Position numbers and translations under genes: made by a program. This document shows, piece after piece, positions 1 to 5,798 of a stretch of DNA of 6,921 nt (its first letter is position 1; each line of letters begins with the position of its first letter). The notes under the pieces are model-generated. The model did not search any database. It saw only the letters and a list, made by a program, of their open reading frames with translations, and was not told where the DNA came from. Origin of the DNA: Rickettsiales bacterium. Lineage in GTDB: Bacteria; Pseudomonadota; Alphaproteobacteria; Rickettsiales; UBA1997. The stretch lies in assembly GCA_947455365.1 (NCBI GenBank), contig CANGNU010000051.1, positions 1 through 6,921 of the forward strand. Direction: 5' to 3'.

Positions 1-1
1 C

Positions 2-304
2 ATTGAGCGCATTAAAAAACTTAGTGATTCCATTGACAATTTAGACCCATTTTCAGAAGAGCGCGATGCCTTTGCCGCCACTATTTTAGGCAGCGCAATG
101 CAGTTGGCCATGGATGCTGACGGTCGCGTTATTTTGCCAGAAAATTTATTGCAAAAAACCGCAATTAAAGACAAGGCCTTGTTTGTAGGTAAAGGTCCAA
201 CTTTTGAAATTTGGCAGCCAGAAAAATTTGAAACTTACTTGGTGAAAGCCAAAGCCAGCGCTAAAGAGAAGCGTAATATGCTTCAACTTAAAAAGGATAA
301 TTAA
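2..304 (+). CDS. mraZ: MraZ, transcriptional regulator of the division cluster (5'-truncated)
   Basis: The window opens inside this gene. The frame is open from base 2 and gives about 100 residues before TAA at 302-304, so roughly the last two thirds of a MraZ of usual length (about 140-150 residues) is present. MraZ is a DNA-binding protein with two AbrB/MazE-like repeats that binds repeats upstream of its own operon. The visible part holds the second repeat, with the family's DxxxR signature as 'DADGRVILP' (bases about 113-139), followed by 'FEIWQPEKFE'. The internal ATG at 98 is not the true start, because recognisable MraZ sequence ('LDPFSEERDAFAATILGSA') precedes it in frame. Its stop overlaps the rsmH start, the usual mraZ-rsmH arrangement, so the two are almost certainly co-transcribed. 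The promoter and MraZ-binding repeats lie outside the window. Confidence 0.9.
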   Translation: MERIKKLSDSIDNLDPFSEERDAFAATILGSAMQLAMDADGRVILPENLLQKTAIKDKALFVGKGPTFEIWQPEKFETYLVKAKASAKEKRNMLQLKKDN

Positions 305-1224
305 TGCCCCATAAGCCAGTTTTACTTACAGAAGTATTGCAACATTTGGCTCCGCAAGCAGGCGAGACCTATGTTGACGCTACTTTTGGTGCTGGTGGAT
401 ATTCAACTGCAATTTTAGAAACAGCGCGTTGCAGCCTTTATTCTATTGACCGCGACGCTTCTGCAAAAAAATTCGCGGCAAAATTATCAGAAAAATTTCC
501 GAAGAATTTTCATTTTTTAGCAGGAAATTTTTCACAAATGCAAAGCTTGTTGAATGAAGCAGGCGTTGAGTCGGTGAATGGTATTGTTTTTGATCTTGGT
601 GTTTCATCAATGCAGTTTGATGAAATGGAGCGCGGATTTTCTTTTGATTCTGACGCGCGACTTGATATGCGAATGAACCAGCAAAATCAACTATCAGCCT
701 ATGAAGTGGTGAATGAATTTGATGAAGCAGAAATTGCAAAAATTATCAAAGAATTTGGTGAAGAACCAAAGGCAAGATTGATTGCAAAAAAAATTGTTGA
801 GCAGCGGCGAAGCAAGGCGATTACTAGTTGCAGGGAGTTAGCAGACATTGTTAGATCTCTATATTTCGGTTATTCAAAAACCGACCCTGCAACTAGGACA
901 TTTCAAGCAATTCGCATTTTTGTCAACGAAGAATTAGAAGAAATTACTCAAGCATTGCAAGCTGCGAAGGCTTTGCTTTGTAAGGGCGGAAGACTAGTAG
1001 TTGTTTCTTTTCACTCATTAGAAGATTCAATTGTAAAAAGTTTTTTGAAAAAAGAAGCGGGCTTGGACCAGCCAAAATCGCGGTATGAGCCAGTTTTTGC
1101 AGATTCTAAATGCGCAGTGAATTTTAAAATTATCAACAAGTCAGCAATTCAGCCACGAGACGAGGAAGTGCGCCAGAACTATCGCGCGCGCTCTTCAAGA
1201 ATGCGAGTTGCAATTAAATTATAA
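304..1224 (+). CDS. rsmH: RsmH, 16S rRNA (cytosine(1402)-N(4))-methyltransferase
   Basis: RsmH (MraW) is a cytoplasmic SAM-dependent enzyme that methylates N4 of C1402 in the 16S rRNA decoding centre. The 306-residue product has normal family length and all the main signatures: N-terminal 'HKPVLLTEVL', SAM-binding 'DATFGAGGYS' (residues 25-34), 'DLGVSSMQFD' followed by 'RGFSF' and 'LDMRM' (97-124), 'DPATRTFQAIRIFVNEEL' (194-211), 'SFHSLEDSIVKSF' (235-247) and the C-terminal 'RSSRMRVA'. The start is well supported: ATG overlaps the mraZ stop as TAATG, and AAGGA at 293-297 lies six bases upstream. This is the clearest Shine-Dalgarno sequence in the window. Overlap with mraZ implies translational coupling, and ftsL follows after 19 bases. 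Nothing looks damaged. Confidence 0.97.
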   Translation: MPHKPVLLTEVLQHLAPQAGETYVDATFGAGGYSTAILETARCSLYSIDRDASAKKFAAKLSEKFPKNFHFLAGNFSQMQSLLNEAGVESVNGIVFDLGVSSMQFDEMERGFSFDSDARLDMRMNQQNQLSAYEVVNEFDEAEIAKIIKEFGEEPKARLIAKKIVEQRRSKAITSCRELADIVRSLYFGYSKTDPATRTFQAIRIFVNEELEEITQALQAAKALLCKGGRLVVVSFHSLEDSIVKSFLKKEAGLDQPKSRYEPVFADSKCAVNFKIINKSAIQPRDEEVRQNYRARSSRMRVAIKL

Positions 1225-1243
1225 CTTAAATTTATAAAATTTT

Positions 1244-1636
1244 ATGAACGAAATTAAAGAATTTTGGGGCTCATTAAATAAATTTTATTTTTGCAATGTA
1301 TCGTTGGTGGTAGCAACGCTGGCAAGCATTTTGCTGGCATTCACTATGCAATTTAAAGTAGAGGCTTTGCAAGATCAAATGGCTAATACTAAGGCGCAGA
1401 TTGTGGCGTTTGAAGATCAAATTGGATTATTGGAAGTTGAATGGACTTATTTAACTCGTCCTGCGCGCTTGAGAGAGTTGGCTTCGCGCTATTTGAAGGA
1501 TAATGGTTATACTCTTGCGAGCCAGATAAAAGGCAGCGATGCGATGGATCAATATTATTTGGCGAGTTATTCGAAAGGGGCGGGGCAGCAGGTGGCGCTT
1601 AATGCGGCGGCGGTGGTGGATAAAGTGGAATTCTAA
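1244..1636 (+). CDS. ftsL: FtsL-like cell division protein
   Basis: FtsL is a small bitopic membrane protein that joins FtsB and FtsQ at the septum and helps activate FtsW/FtsI. The 130-residue product shows the expected plan: a short cytoplasmic N-terminus, one hydrophobic membrane segment (about residues 18-36), a coiled-coil stretch with regularly spaced hydrophobic residues (about 38-67), and 'EWTYLTRPARLRELA' (66-80), typical of alphaproteobacterial FtsL. The last 20 or so residues are rich in Ala, Gly and Val, and their codons are noticeably G-rich compared with the rest of the gene. It follows rsmH by 19 bases, the standard position. No Shine-Dalgarno is visible, and the start codon overlaps the perfect palindrome ATAAAATTTTAT at 1234-1245. 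The stop codon (1634-1636) lies inside the left arm of the giant inverted repeat. FtsL sequences diverge widely, so identity rests on position, topology and the LTRPxRLRELA block together. Confidence 0.88.
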   Translation: MNEIKEFWGSLNKFYFCNVSLVVATLASILLAFTMQFKVEALQDQMANTKAQIVAFEDQIGLLEVEWTYLTRPARLRELASRYLKDNGYTLASQIKGSDAMDQYYLASYSKGAGQQVALNAAAVVDKVEF

Positions 1637-1820
1637 AGTTAACAAAAACTAAGATTATAAAAAAGTAAATAATTATGTAAAAATTGACTTGGTTGAATCA
1701 AAACTAGGTCACGCTAATTCTCGCTGAAGCGAGACGCGCTGACCTATTTTGACACAACCAAGTCAATTTTTACATAATTATTTACTTTTTTATAATCTTA
1801 GTTTTTTTTAATTTTAGAAT
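1630..1820. repeat. Giant nested palindrome between ftsL and purD
   Basis: Bases 1644-1695 and 1755-1806 are exact reverse complements (52 bp). Extending outward, 1630-1695 against 1755-1820 matches at 64 of 66 positions; mismatches are 1638/1812 and 1643/1807. The centre keeps pairing: 1698-1703 with 1747-1752, 1705-1711 with 1740-1746, 1712-1714 with 1736-1738, and a terminal hairpin TCTCGC-TGAA-GCGAGA at 1719-1734. Almost the whole 191 bp can therefore fold into one hairpin. The outer arms are strongly AT-rich and the core is GC-richer. The repeat includes the ftsL stop codon and ends six bases before the purD stop. No direct repeat suggesting a target-site duplication flanks it and it has no reading frame of note. 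It could be an oversized bidirectional terminator, a MITE-like or palindromic repeat family member, or a recent inverted duplication. The pairing is directly seen; the role is not. Confidence 0.95.
1644..1809. terminator. Probable bidirectional transcription terminator for ftsL and purD
   Basis: Genes converge on this hairpin from both sides. On the plus strand the stem ends in eight consecutive T (1802-1809), the classic U-tract of an intrinsic terminator. On the minus strand the stem ends in five T (complement of 1644-1648). The stem is far longer than a normal terminator stem, so termination may be a by-product of another role. The shorter inner hairpin at 1719-1734 lacks its own T-run and would not terminate alone. 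Confidence 0.65.
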
Positions 1821-1826
1821 AATTTT

Positions 1827-3113
1827 TTATTGGTGATTTTCTACTTTTTGCCCAATATCTTTTCGCGCAAATCCATCTTTCCAATCAATTAAATTAATAG
1901 TGGCATAAGCCTTTTGACGCGCGTCTTTAAAGGATTGGGCGCTGGCGACAATGTTTAGAACCCTTCCGCCATTGGCGACAAGTTTGCCATTTTTTATTGC
2001 AGTACCGGCGTGAAGAATTTTTACATCGTGCAAATTTTCTGGCAGATTTTTTGTCGCTTGCAAATTTATTTCTGTGCCTTTTTGATAGGCCTCGGGATAG
2101 CCACTGGCGCACATTACCACGCAAACCAATTTCTTCTCTTTGTCAAATTTTACTTGCAGTTGCGCCAGTTTTCCATCGATGGCCGCCTCGATTAAATCGA
2201 CAAAATCAGTTTTTAGGCGTGGCAGCAGCACTTGTGTTTCAGGGTCTCCCAGCCTTGTGTTAAATTCTAGAAGTTTTGGTCCTTGTGCGGTTAAAATAAT
2301 TCCTGCAAATAAAATTCCTTTGAATGGATGTCCTTTTGCGACTAGAGCATCAAGGGTTGGAGTGATTATTTTGTTGATAATCTCCGCTTCAATTTGTGGC
2401 GTAACAAAAGGTGAGGGGGCGAAGGTGCCCATACCACCTGTGTTGGGGCCAGTTTCATTTTCGCCAACTTTTTTGTGATCACAGGCCGAGCCTAGAGAGA
2501 CAAAGCTTGCGCCATCACATAAGGCAAAATAACTAACTTCTACGCCAGTTAAAAATTCTTCAATAATAATTTTTTTAGAAGCGTCGCCAAACTTTCCAGC
2601 AAAAAATTCTTGTACAGTTTCGCTAAGTTGGGCAGAATTTTCAGCAATGACTACACCCTTGCCAGCAGCCAGTCCGTCGGCTTTTATTACACAAGGAAAA
2701 CCAAGTTTTTCGCCAAATTTAATCGCCTCGGCAGCTTGTAAAAAAACCTCGTAAGCGGCGGTGGGCACGGCGTTGTCGGCTGCAAGTTTTTTCATAAAAG
2801 CCTTCGAACCTTCAAGTTGTGCGCAATATTTTGAAGGGCCGAAAGTGCGAATTTTTGCATTTTCTAAATCATCGACAAGCCCGTCAACTAAAGGCTGCTC
2901 AGGCCCAATGAAAACAAGAGAAATTTCTTCGGCGCGGCAAAAATTTATCACTTCTTGATGATTAGCAACATTGACCGAAGTAACGCACTGCGCAATCTCG
3001 GCAATTCCTGCATTGCCCGGCATGGCAAAAATTTTCTCAACTTTAGAAGAAAGCGCAAATTGAGCACAAACCGCGTGTTCTCTGCCTCCAGAGCCAATAA
3101 CTAATATTTTCAT
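1827..3113 (-). CDS. purD: PurD, phosphoribosylamine--glycine ligase (GAR synthetase)
   Basis: PurD catalyses the second step of de novo purine synthesis, joining glycine to 5-phosphoribosylamine with ATP in the cytoplasm. The 428-residue protein has the usual length and domain order. N-terminal 'MKILVIGSGGREHA' begins the PurD N domain, with 'GPEQPLVDGLVD' at 70-81. The ATP-grasp domain carries 'KADGLAAGKGV' (144-154), 'GPNTGGMG' (222-229) and the metal/ATP-site block 'EFNTRLGDPETQ' (283-294). A C domain with 'RVLNIVA' follows. The start matches the conserved N-terminus exactly. No Shine-Dalgarno is visible, but a TATAAT hexamer on the minus strand (3133-3128) lies about 14 bases upstream, suggesting a very short leader. 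It diverges from phoU and converges on ftsL; no other purine gene is in view. It appears intact. Confidence 0.97.
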   Translation of the reverse strand: MKILVIGSGGREHAVCAQFALSSKVEKIFAMPGNAGIAEIAQCVTSVNVANHQEVINFCRAEEISLVFIGPEQPLVDGLVDDLENAKIRTFGPSKYCAQLEGSKAFMKKLAADNAVPTAAYEVFLQAAEAIKFGEKLGFPCVIKADGLAAGKGVVIAENSAQLSETVQEFFAGKFGDASKKIIIEEFLTGVEVSYFALCDGASFVSLGSACDHKKVGENETGPNTGGMGTFAPSPFVTPQIEAEIINKIITPTLDALVAKGHPFKGILFAGIILTAQGPKLLEFNTRLGDPETQVLLPRLKTDFVDLIEAAIDGKLAQLQVKFDKEKKLVCVVMCASGYPEAYQKGTEINLQATKNLPENLHDVKILHAGTAIKNGKLVANGGRVLNIVASAQSFKDARQKAYATINLIDWKDGFARKDIGQKVENHQ

Positions 3114-3201
3114 TAAATAAATTTTAAATTATAAATTTGTGAATTATAATGTTGATGAAGTTCACTATAATTCACAAATTTATAATTTTCCCTAATTAAT
3201 T
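3114..3201. promoter_or_regulatory. Divergent promoter region for purD and phoU
   Basis: These 88 bases separate two divergently transcribed genes and must hold or overlap both promoters unless transcription enters from further away. Consensus -10 hexamers (TATAAT) lie 15 bases before the phoU ATG (3181-3186) and 14 bases before the purD ATG (minus strand 3133-3128), nearly symmetrical. No convincing -35 box (TTGACA-like) is found at 16-18 bp from any of them. If these are the real -10 elements, both leaders would be under about ten bases, which would agree with the missing Shine-Dalgarno sequences. Which hexamer is used is inference. Confidence 0.5.
3126..3188. repeat. Perfect 23-bp inverted repeat in the purD/phoU divergent region
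   Basis: Bases 3126-3148 and 3166-3188 are exact reverse complements, separated by 17 bases (3149-3165). The arms are almost pure A/T apart from a GTG/CAC step. The right arm contains TATAAT twice reading toward phoU (3166-3171, 3181-3186), and the left arm necessarily contains it twice reading toward purD (3128-3133, 3143-3148 on the minus strand). A further TTCAC copy at 3161-3165 lies next to the right arm. It sits between divergent starts, so a terminator role is unlikely; a symmetrical promoter or operator fits better. Confidence 0.93.
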
Positions 3202-3867
3202 ATGTCACTTAGAGAACATACGGTTAAATCATATGACAAAGACTTGCAATCAGTCGCTGGCACGCTTGACGAAATGTCGCACTTAGTGGCAGAGTCGCTC
3301 GACCTAGTCGCCGCAGCCCTCGCCAACCTTGACGATGAAAGCTTTGTTGAAAAAATTACTAAACACGACTACAAAATCAACAGCCTAGACTTTCTCATTG
3401 AAAAAAAAGTTACTTCAATTTTAGCCATGCGTCAACCAATGGCGGTTGATTTGCGTTATATTGTTTCATCGCTAAAAGTGTCATCAAACCTAGAGCGCAT
3501 TGGTGACCAAGCGAAGAGCATTACAAAAAAATTGTTGAGAATTAATGCAAAAAGTTTTGATTCTGAAGTAAAAAAATCTTTGGTCGAAATGTTGAATTTG
3601 TCAAAATCGATGGTGCATGATTCAGTTGATGCGTTCAATGAACAGAATGTTGCAGAGGCTGATGAAGTTTTAAAAAGTGATGATGAAATTGATCAAATTT
3701 ACAGTGATTTATTCGCAATTTTAGAAAAGGAAGATAGTTTTAATCGCGAGCAAGTGACGAATATTATTAATATTTTATTCATTGCGAAAAGCTTTGAGCG
3801 CTTGGCCGATCACTCTACTAATATTGCAGAAATTGCGAAATATGTGGTGACGGGCGAGACGAAATAG
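3202..3867 (+). CDS. phoU: PhoU, phosphate signalling / transport regulator
   Basis: PhoU is a cytoplasmic, peripherally membrane-associated protein that links the PstSCAB phosphate transporter to the PhoR/PhoB two-component system and restrains phosphate uptake. The 221-residue product has normal length and the two-fold repeat of three-helix PhoU domains (about residues 18-108 and 120-210). Each repeat has the metal-binding ExxxD motif: 'ERIGDQA' (E98, D102) and 'ERLADHS' (E199, D203). The end 'YVVTGE' is also typical. The ATG at 3202 fits the conserved opening 'REHTVKSYDKDL'. No Shine-Dalgarno is visible. PhoU usually lies at the end of a pst operon before phoB; neither is here. Codons in the first third use more C at third positions than the AT-biased remainder, a mild oddity. 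lipA follows after 62 bases with no clear terminator, so read-through is possible. Confidence 0.93.
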   Translation: MSLREHTVKSYDKDLQSVAGTLDEMSHLVAESLDLVAAALANLDDESFVEKITKHDYKINSLDFLIEKKVTSILAMRQPMAVDLRYIVSSLKVSSNLERIGDQAKSITKKLLRINAKSFDSEVKKSLVEMLNLSKSMVHDSVDAFNEQNVAEADEVLKSDDEIDQIYSDLFAILEKEDSFNREQVTNIINILFIAKSFERLADHSTNIAEIAKYVVTGETK

Positions 3868-3929
3868 TGGTAGATTTACGCTTTTGCGAAAATGACAAGT
3901 TTAAGGAATGACGAATAAAGTTGAAATAA

Positions 3930-4910
3930 ATGCAAACTAGAGAAGAAAAAAAAGAAACAGGACAAATTGCCAAGCTTGATAACAAAGATTTCATGGGCTT
4001 TGCGCAATCAGCGCCAAAAGAGCAAATGCTGCGCAAGCCAGACTGGATAAGGGTTAAGGCGCCTACATCAAAAGGATATTACGAAACCAAAGCAATTTTA
4101 AACGAACGCAAATTACACACAGTTTGCGAAGAGGCCGCTTGCCCCAATATTGGCGAATGCTGGGCGCAGAAGCATGCAACAGTAATGATTCTTGGTTCAG
4201 TTTGCACCAGAGCTTGCTCATTTTGCAATATTGAAACTGGCAAGCCAGACGCAGTAAACCCGCACGAGCCTGACAATGTTGCAGAAGTGGCTGCAGCAAC
4301 GGGTTTGAAGTATATTGTAATTACTTCAGTTGACCGTGATGACTTGCCAGATGGCGGCGCAGAGCAGTTTGTTCAATGTATCAAAAAAATTCGTATTAGC
4401 GCGCCACAAACTACAATTGAAATTCTTACGCCCGATTTTCTACGCAAAGATGGCGCTATGGAAAAAGTGGTTGCAGCCAAGCCCGATGTGTTCAATCACA
4501 ATATTGAAACTGTTCCCGGTCTCTACACAAAAATTCGTCCGGGAGCGCGCTATTTCCATTCGCTTTATTTATTGAAGAAGGTGAAAGAGATTGATCCATC
4601 TGTGTTTACAAAATCTGGATTAATGGTGGGCCTAGGCGAGACTAAGGACGAAGTGCTTCAAGTAATGGATGATTTACGCATGGCCGATGTAGATTTTTTG
4701 ACTATTGGGCAATATTTGCGACCAACGCTAAGGCACGCGCCTGTTGATCGCTATGTCACTCCTGAAGAATTTGAGTTTTACAAAAAAATGGCTTATAACA
4801 AAGGATTTTTAATGGTTGCTGCAAGCCCGTTAACCCGCTCTTCGTACCATGCGGGCGATGATTTTGAGAAGATGCGTCAAGAAAGAAACCGTCGTTTGGG
4901 TTTGCTATAA
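3930..4910 (+). CDS. lipA: LipA, lipoyl synthase (radical SAM)
   Basis: LipA inserts two sulfur atoms at C6 and C8 of octanoyl groups carried on lipoyl domains of 2-oxoacid dehydrogenases and the glycine cleavage H protein. The 326-residue product has both iron-sulfur motifs: the auxiliary cluster CX4CX5C at C66, C71, C77 ('[12 protein letters not shown]') and the radical-SAM CX3CX2C at C92, C96, C99 ('CTRACSFC'). The C-terminal '[10 protein letters not shown]' (303-312) supplies the conserved serine ligand of the auxiliary cluster. '[17 protein letters not shown]' starts at residue 34. The ATG at 3930 is chosen because LipA proteins of this group carry some 25-35 residues before that block; ATG 4026 (Met33) is a possible shorter start. 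No strong Shine-Dalgarno precedes 3930. No lipB is adjacent. The 62-base gap after phoU (3868-3929) holds no recognised gene or firm hairpin. All catalytic residues are present. Confidence 0.97.
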   Translation: MQTREEKKETGQIAKLDNKDFMGFAQSAPKEQMLRKPDWIRVKAPTSKGYYETKAILNERKLHTVCEEAACPNIGECWAQKHATVMILGSVCTRACSFCNIETGKPDAVNPHEPDNVAEVAAATGLKYIVITSVDRDDLPDGGAEQFVQCIKKIRISAPQTTIEILTPDFLRKDGAMEKVVAAKPDVFNHNIETVPGLYTKIRPGARYFHSLYLLKKVKEIDPSVFTKSGLMVGLGETKDEVLQVMDDLRMADVDFLTIGQYLRPTLRHAPVDRYVTPEEFEFYKKMAYNKGFLMVAASPLTRSSYHAGDDFEKMRQERNRRLGLL

Positions 4911-4914
4911 TTCT

Positions 4915-5706
4915 TTAGCTGTTGATTAATGCTACAACCTTACGGTACAAGGCCTCGCTGCCACAAGCAATAATTCTACCATCAGACTCAAACTTCACTT
5001 CATTACCATACCAATCGCCAACAAATCCGCCCGCCATTTTTATAATTGGAAGTAAAGCGGCGTAGTCGTAAATTTTTAGGCAAGGTTCAATTATAATATC
5101 GAGGAAGCCAGATGCGAGTAGGGCGTAGGCGTAACAATCGCCACCATAAACCACGCCACCAAAGCGTTGATATTTTGCCTGCCCAGCAAGTTTTTGAAAT
5201 TTTTGTAAATCTTTCGCGTCGAAAAAAAATTGCGAAGTAGTAGAAATTATTGCATTGCCAATTGGGCCGCAATCGCGCGATTTTATTGGCTTGCCATTCA
5301 ACCATGCGCCTTCACCAGTAATACCAATCCAGCATTCATTAGTAATTGGTTGATTAACAATTCCCACTTGCACTTCGCCTTTGTAAGCTAGGGCGATAAG
5401 GGTTCCGAAGGTTGGTCGACCAATAATAAAAGATGAAGTTCCGTCAATTGGATCAAGCACCCATTGATAGTCGGCATTAGGATTGCGTAGGCCAAACTCT
5501 TCACCAATAATTCCATGTTCAGGAAAATTTTTAATAATTTCAGCGCGCAAAACTTCTTCAATTTCGCGATCAGCCTGCGTTACGGGGCTTTGGTCATCTT
5601 TTATAACTTCACCATTAGGCATGCGAAAATATTTGCGAGCAATTGGCGCACTAAGCTCGGCAAGGTGATTGGCAAAGTCAGAAATTTTTTTATCAATTAC
5701 TTTCAT
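4915..5706 (-). CDS. hisN: HisN-type histidinol-phosphatase (inositol monophosphatase family)
   Basis: This 263-residue protein belongs to the Mg-dependent, Li-sensitive phosphatase superfamily. Metal-site motifs are all present: 'SPVTQADRE' (40-48), 'GEEFG' (68-72), 'DPIDGTSSF' (85-93; D85, D88) and 'YDYAALLPII' (213-222; D214) followed by 'AGG'. The block 'GGDCYAYALLASG' (188-200) with 'IIEPCLKIYDYAAL' resembles HisN histidinol-phosphatases more than SuhB/IMPase or CysQ, which lack the GGDCYAY signature. The inferred reaction is dephosphorylation of L-histidinol phosphate in histidine synthesis. No other his gene is nearby, so substrate cannot be confirmed from context; another sugar or inositol phosphate remains possible. 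The start fits the family N-terminus, with only a weak purine-rich run upstream. Its stop lies 4 bp from the lipA stop, tail to tail. Confidence 0.8.
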   Translation of the reverse strand: MKVIDKKISDFANHLAELSAPIARKYFRMPNGEVIKDDQSPVTQADREIEEVLRAEIIKNFPEHGIIGEEFGLRNPNADYQWVLDPIDGTSSFIIGRPTFGTLIALAYKGEVQVGIVNQPITNECWIGITGEGAWLNGKPIKSRDCGPIGNAIISTTSQFFFDAKDLQKFQKLAGQAKYQRFGGVVYGGDCYAYALLASGFLDIIIEPCLKIYDYAALLPIIKMAGGFVGDWYGNEVKFESDGRIIACGSEALYRKVVALINS

Positions 5707-5798
5707 TATCTTTTTGATTTTTAGTTCGCTTGATGTAATTATGTTGGCAATTTTCTAACGCTAATTTCGCGCGTTAAACTAAAACTAAATCTCATAAA
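5707..5798. promoter_or_regulatory. Divergent intergenic region between hisN-like gene and thiolase
   Basis: These 92 bases separate two divergent genes and presumably contain both promoters. An inverted repeat TAACGC (5756-5761) / GCGTTA (5771-5776) with a 9-base spacer could be an operator. TTTTAGTT (5719-5726) and AACTAAAA (5777-5784) form a second, wider inverted pair, and ACTAAA occurs twice in tandem near 5779-5789. No confident -10/-35 pair was found in either direction. The regulatory role follows from gene orientation. Confidence 0.35.

Noticed and set aside
98..304. A short independent gene starting at ATG 98
   Set aside because: The same frame is open back to base 2 and encodes recognisable upstream MraZ sequence, so this is only the tail of mraZ.
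443..739. Minus-strand open frame inside rsmH
   Set aside because: rsmH motifs run continuously through this stretch; the antisense translation has no recognisable features.
1644..1806. Transposon or insertion sequence with 52-bp terminal inverted repeats
   Set aside because: No target-site direct repeats flank it, no transposase fragment lies inside, and the centre is itself palindromic. A non-autonomous element stays possible but is not supported enough to call as mobile.
1997..2478. Overlapping plus-strand open frames opposite purD
   Set aside because: They lie fully inside a purD with complete family motifs, show low-complexity Ser/Pro/Arg-rich translations with no recognisable domain, and have no start context.
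3868..3929. Possible terminator or small RNA between phoU and lipA
   Set aside because: Only a three-base stem around CGCTTTTGCG is visible and no T-run follows; too weak to call.
5734..5790. Sigma-70 promoter built on TTGGCA (5744-5749) for the thiolase
   Set aside because: No acceptable -10 hexamer lies 16-18 bases downstream; the region there is GCGCG-rich.
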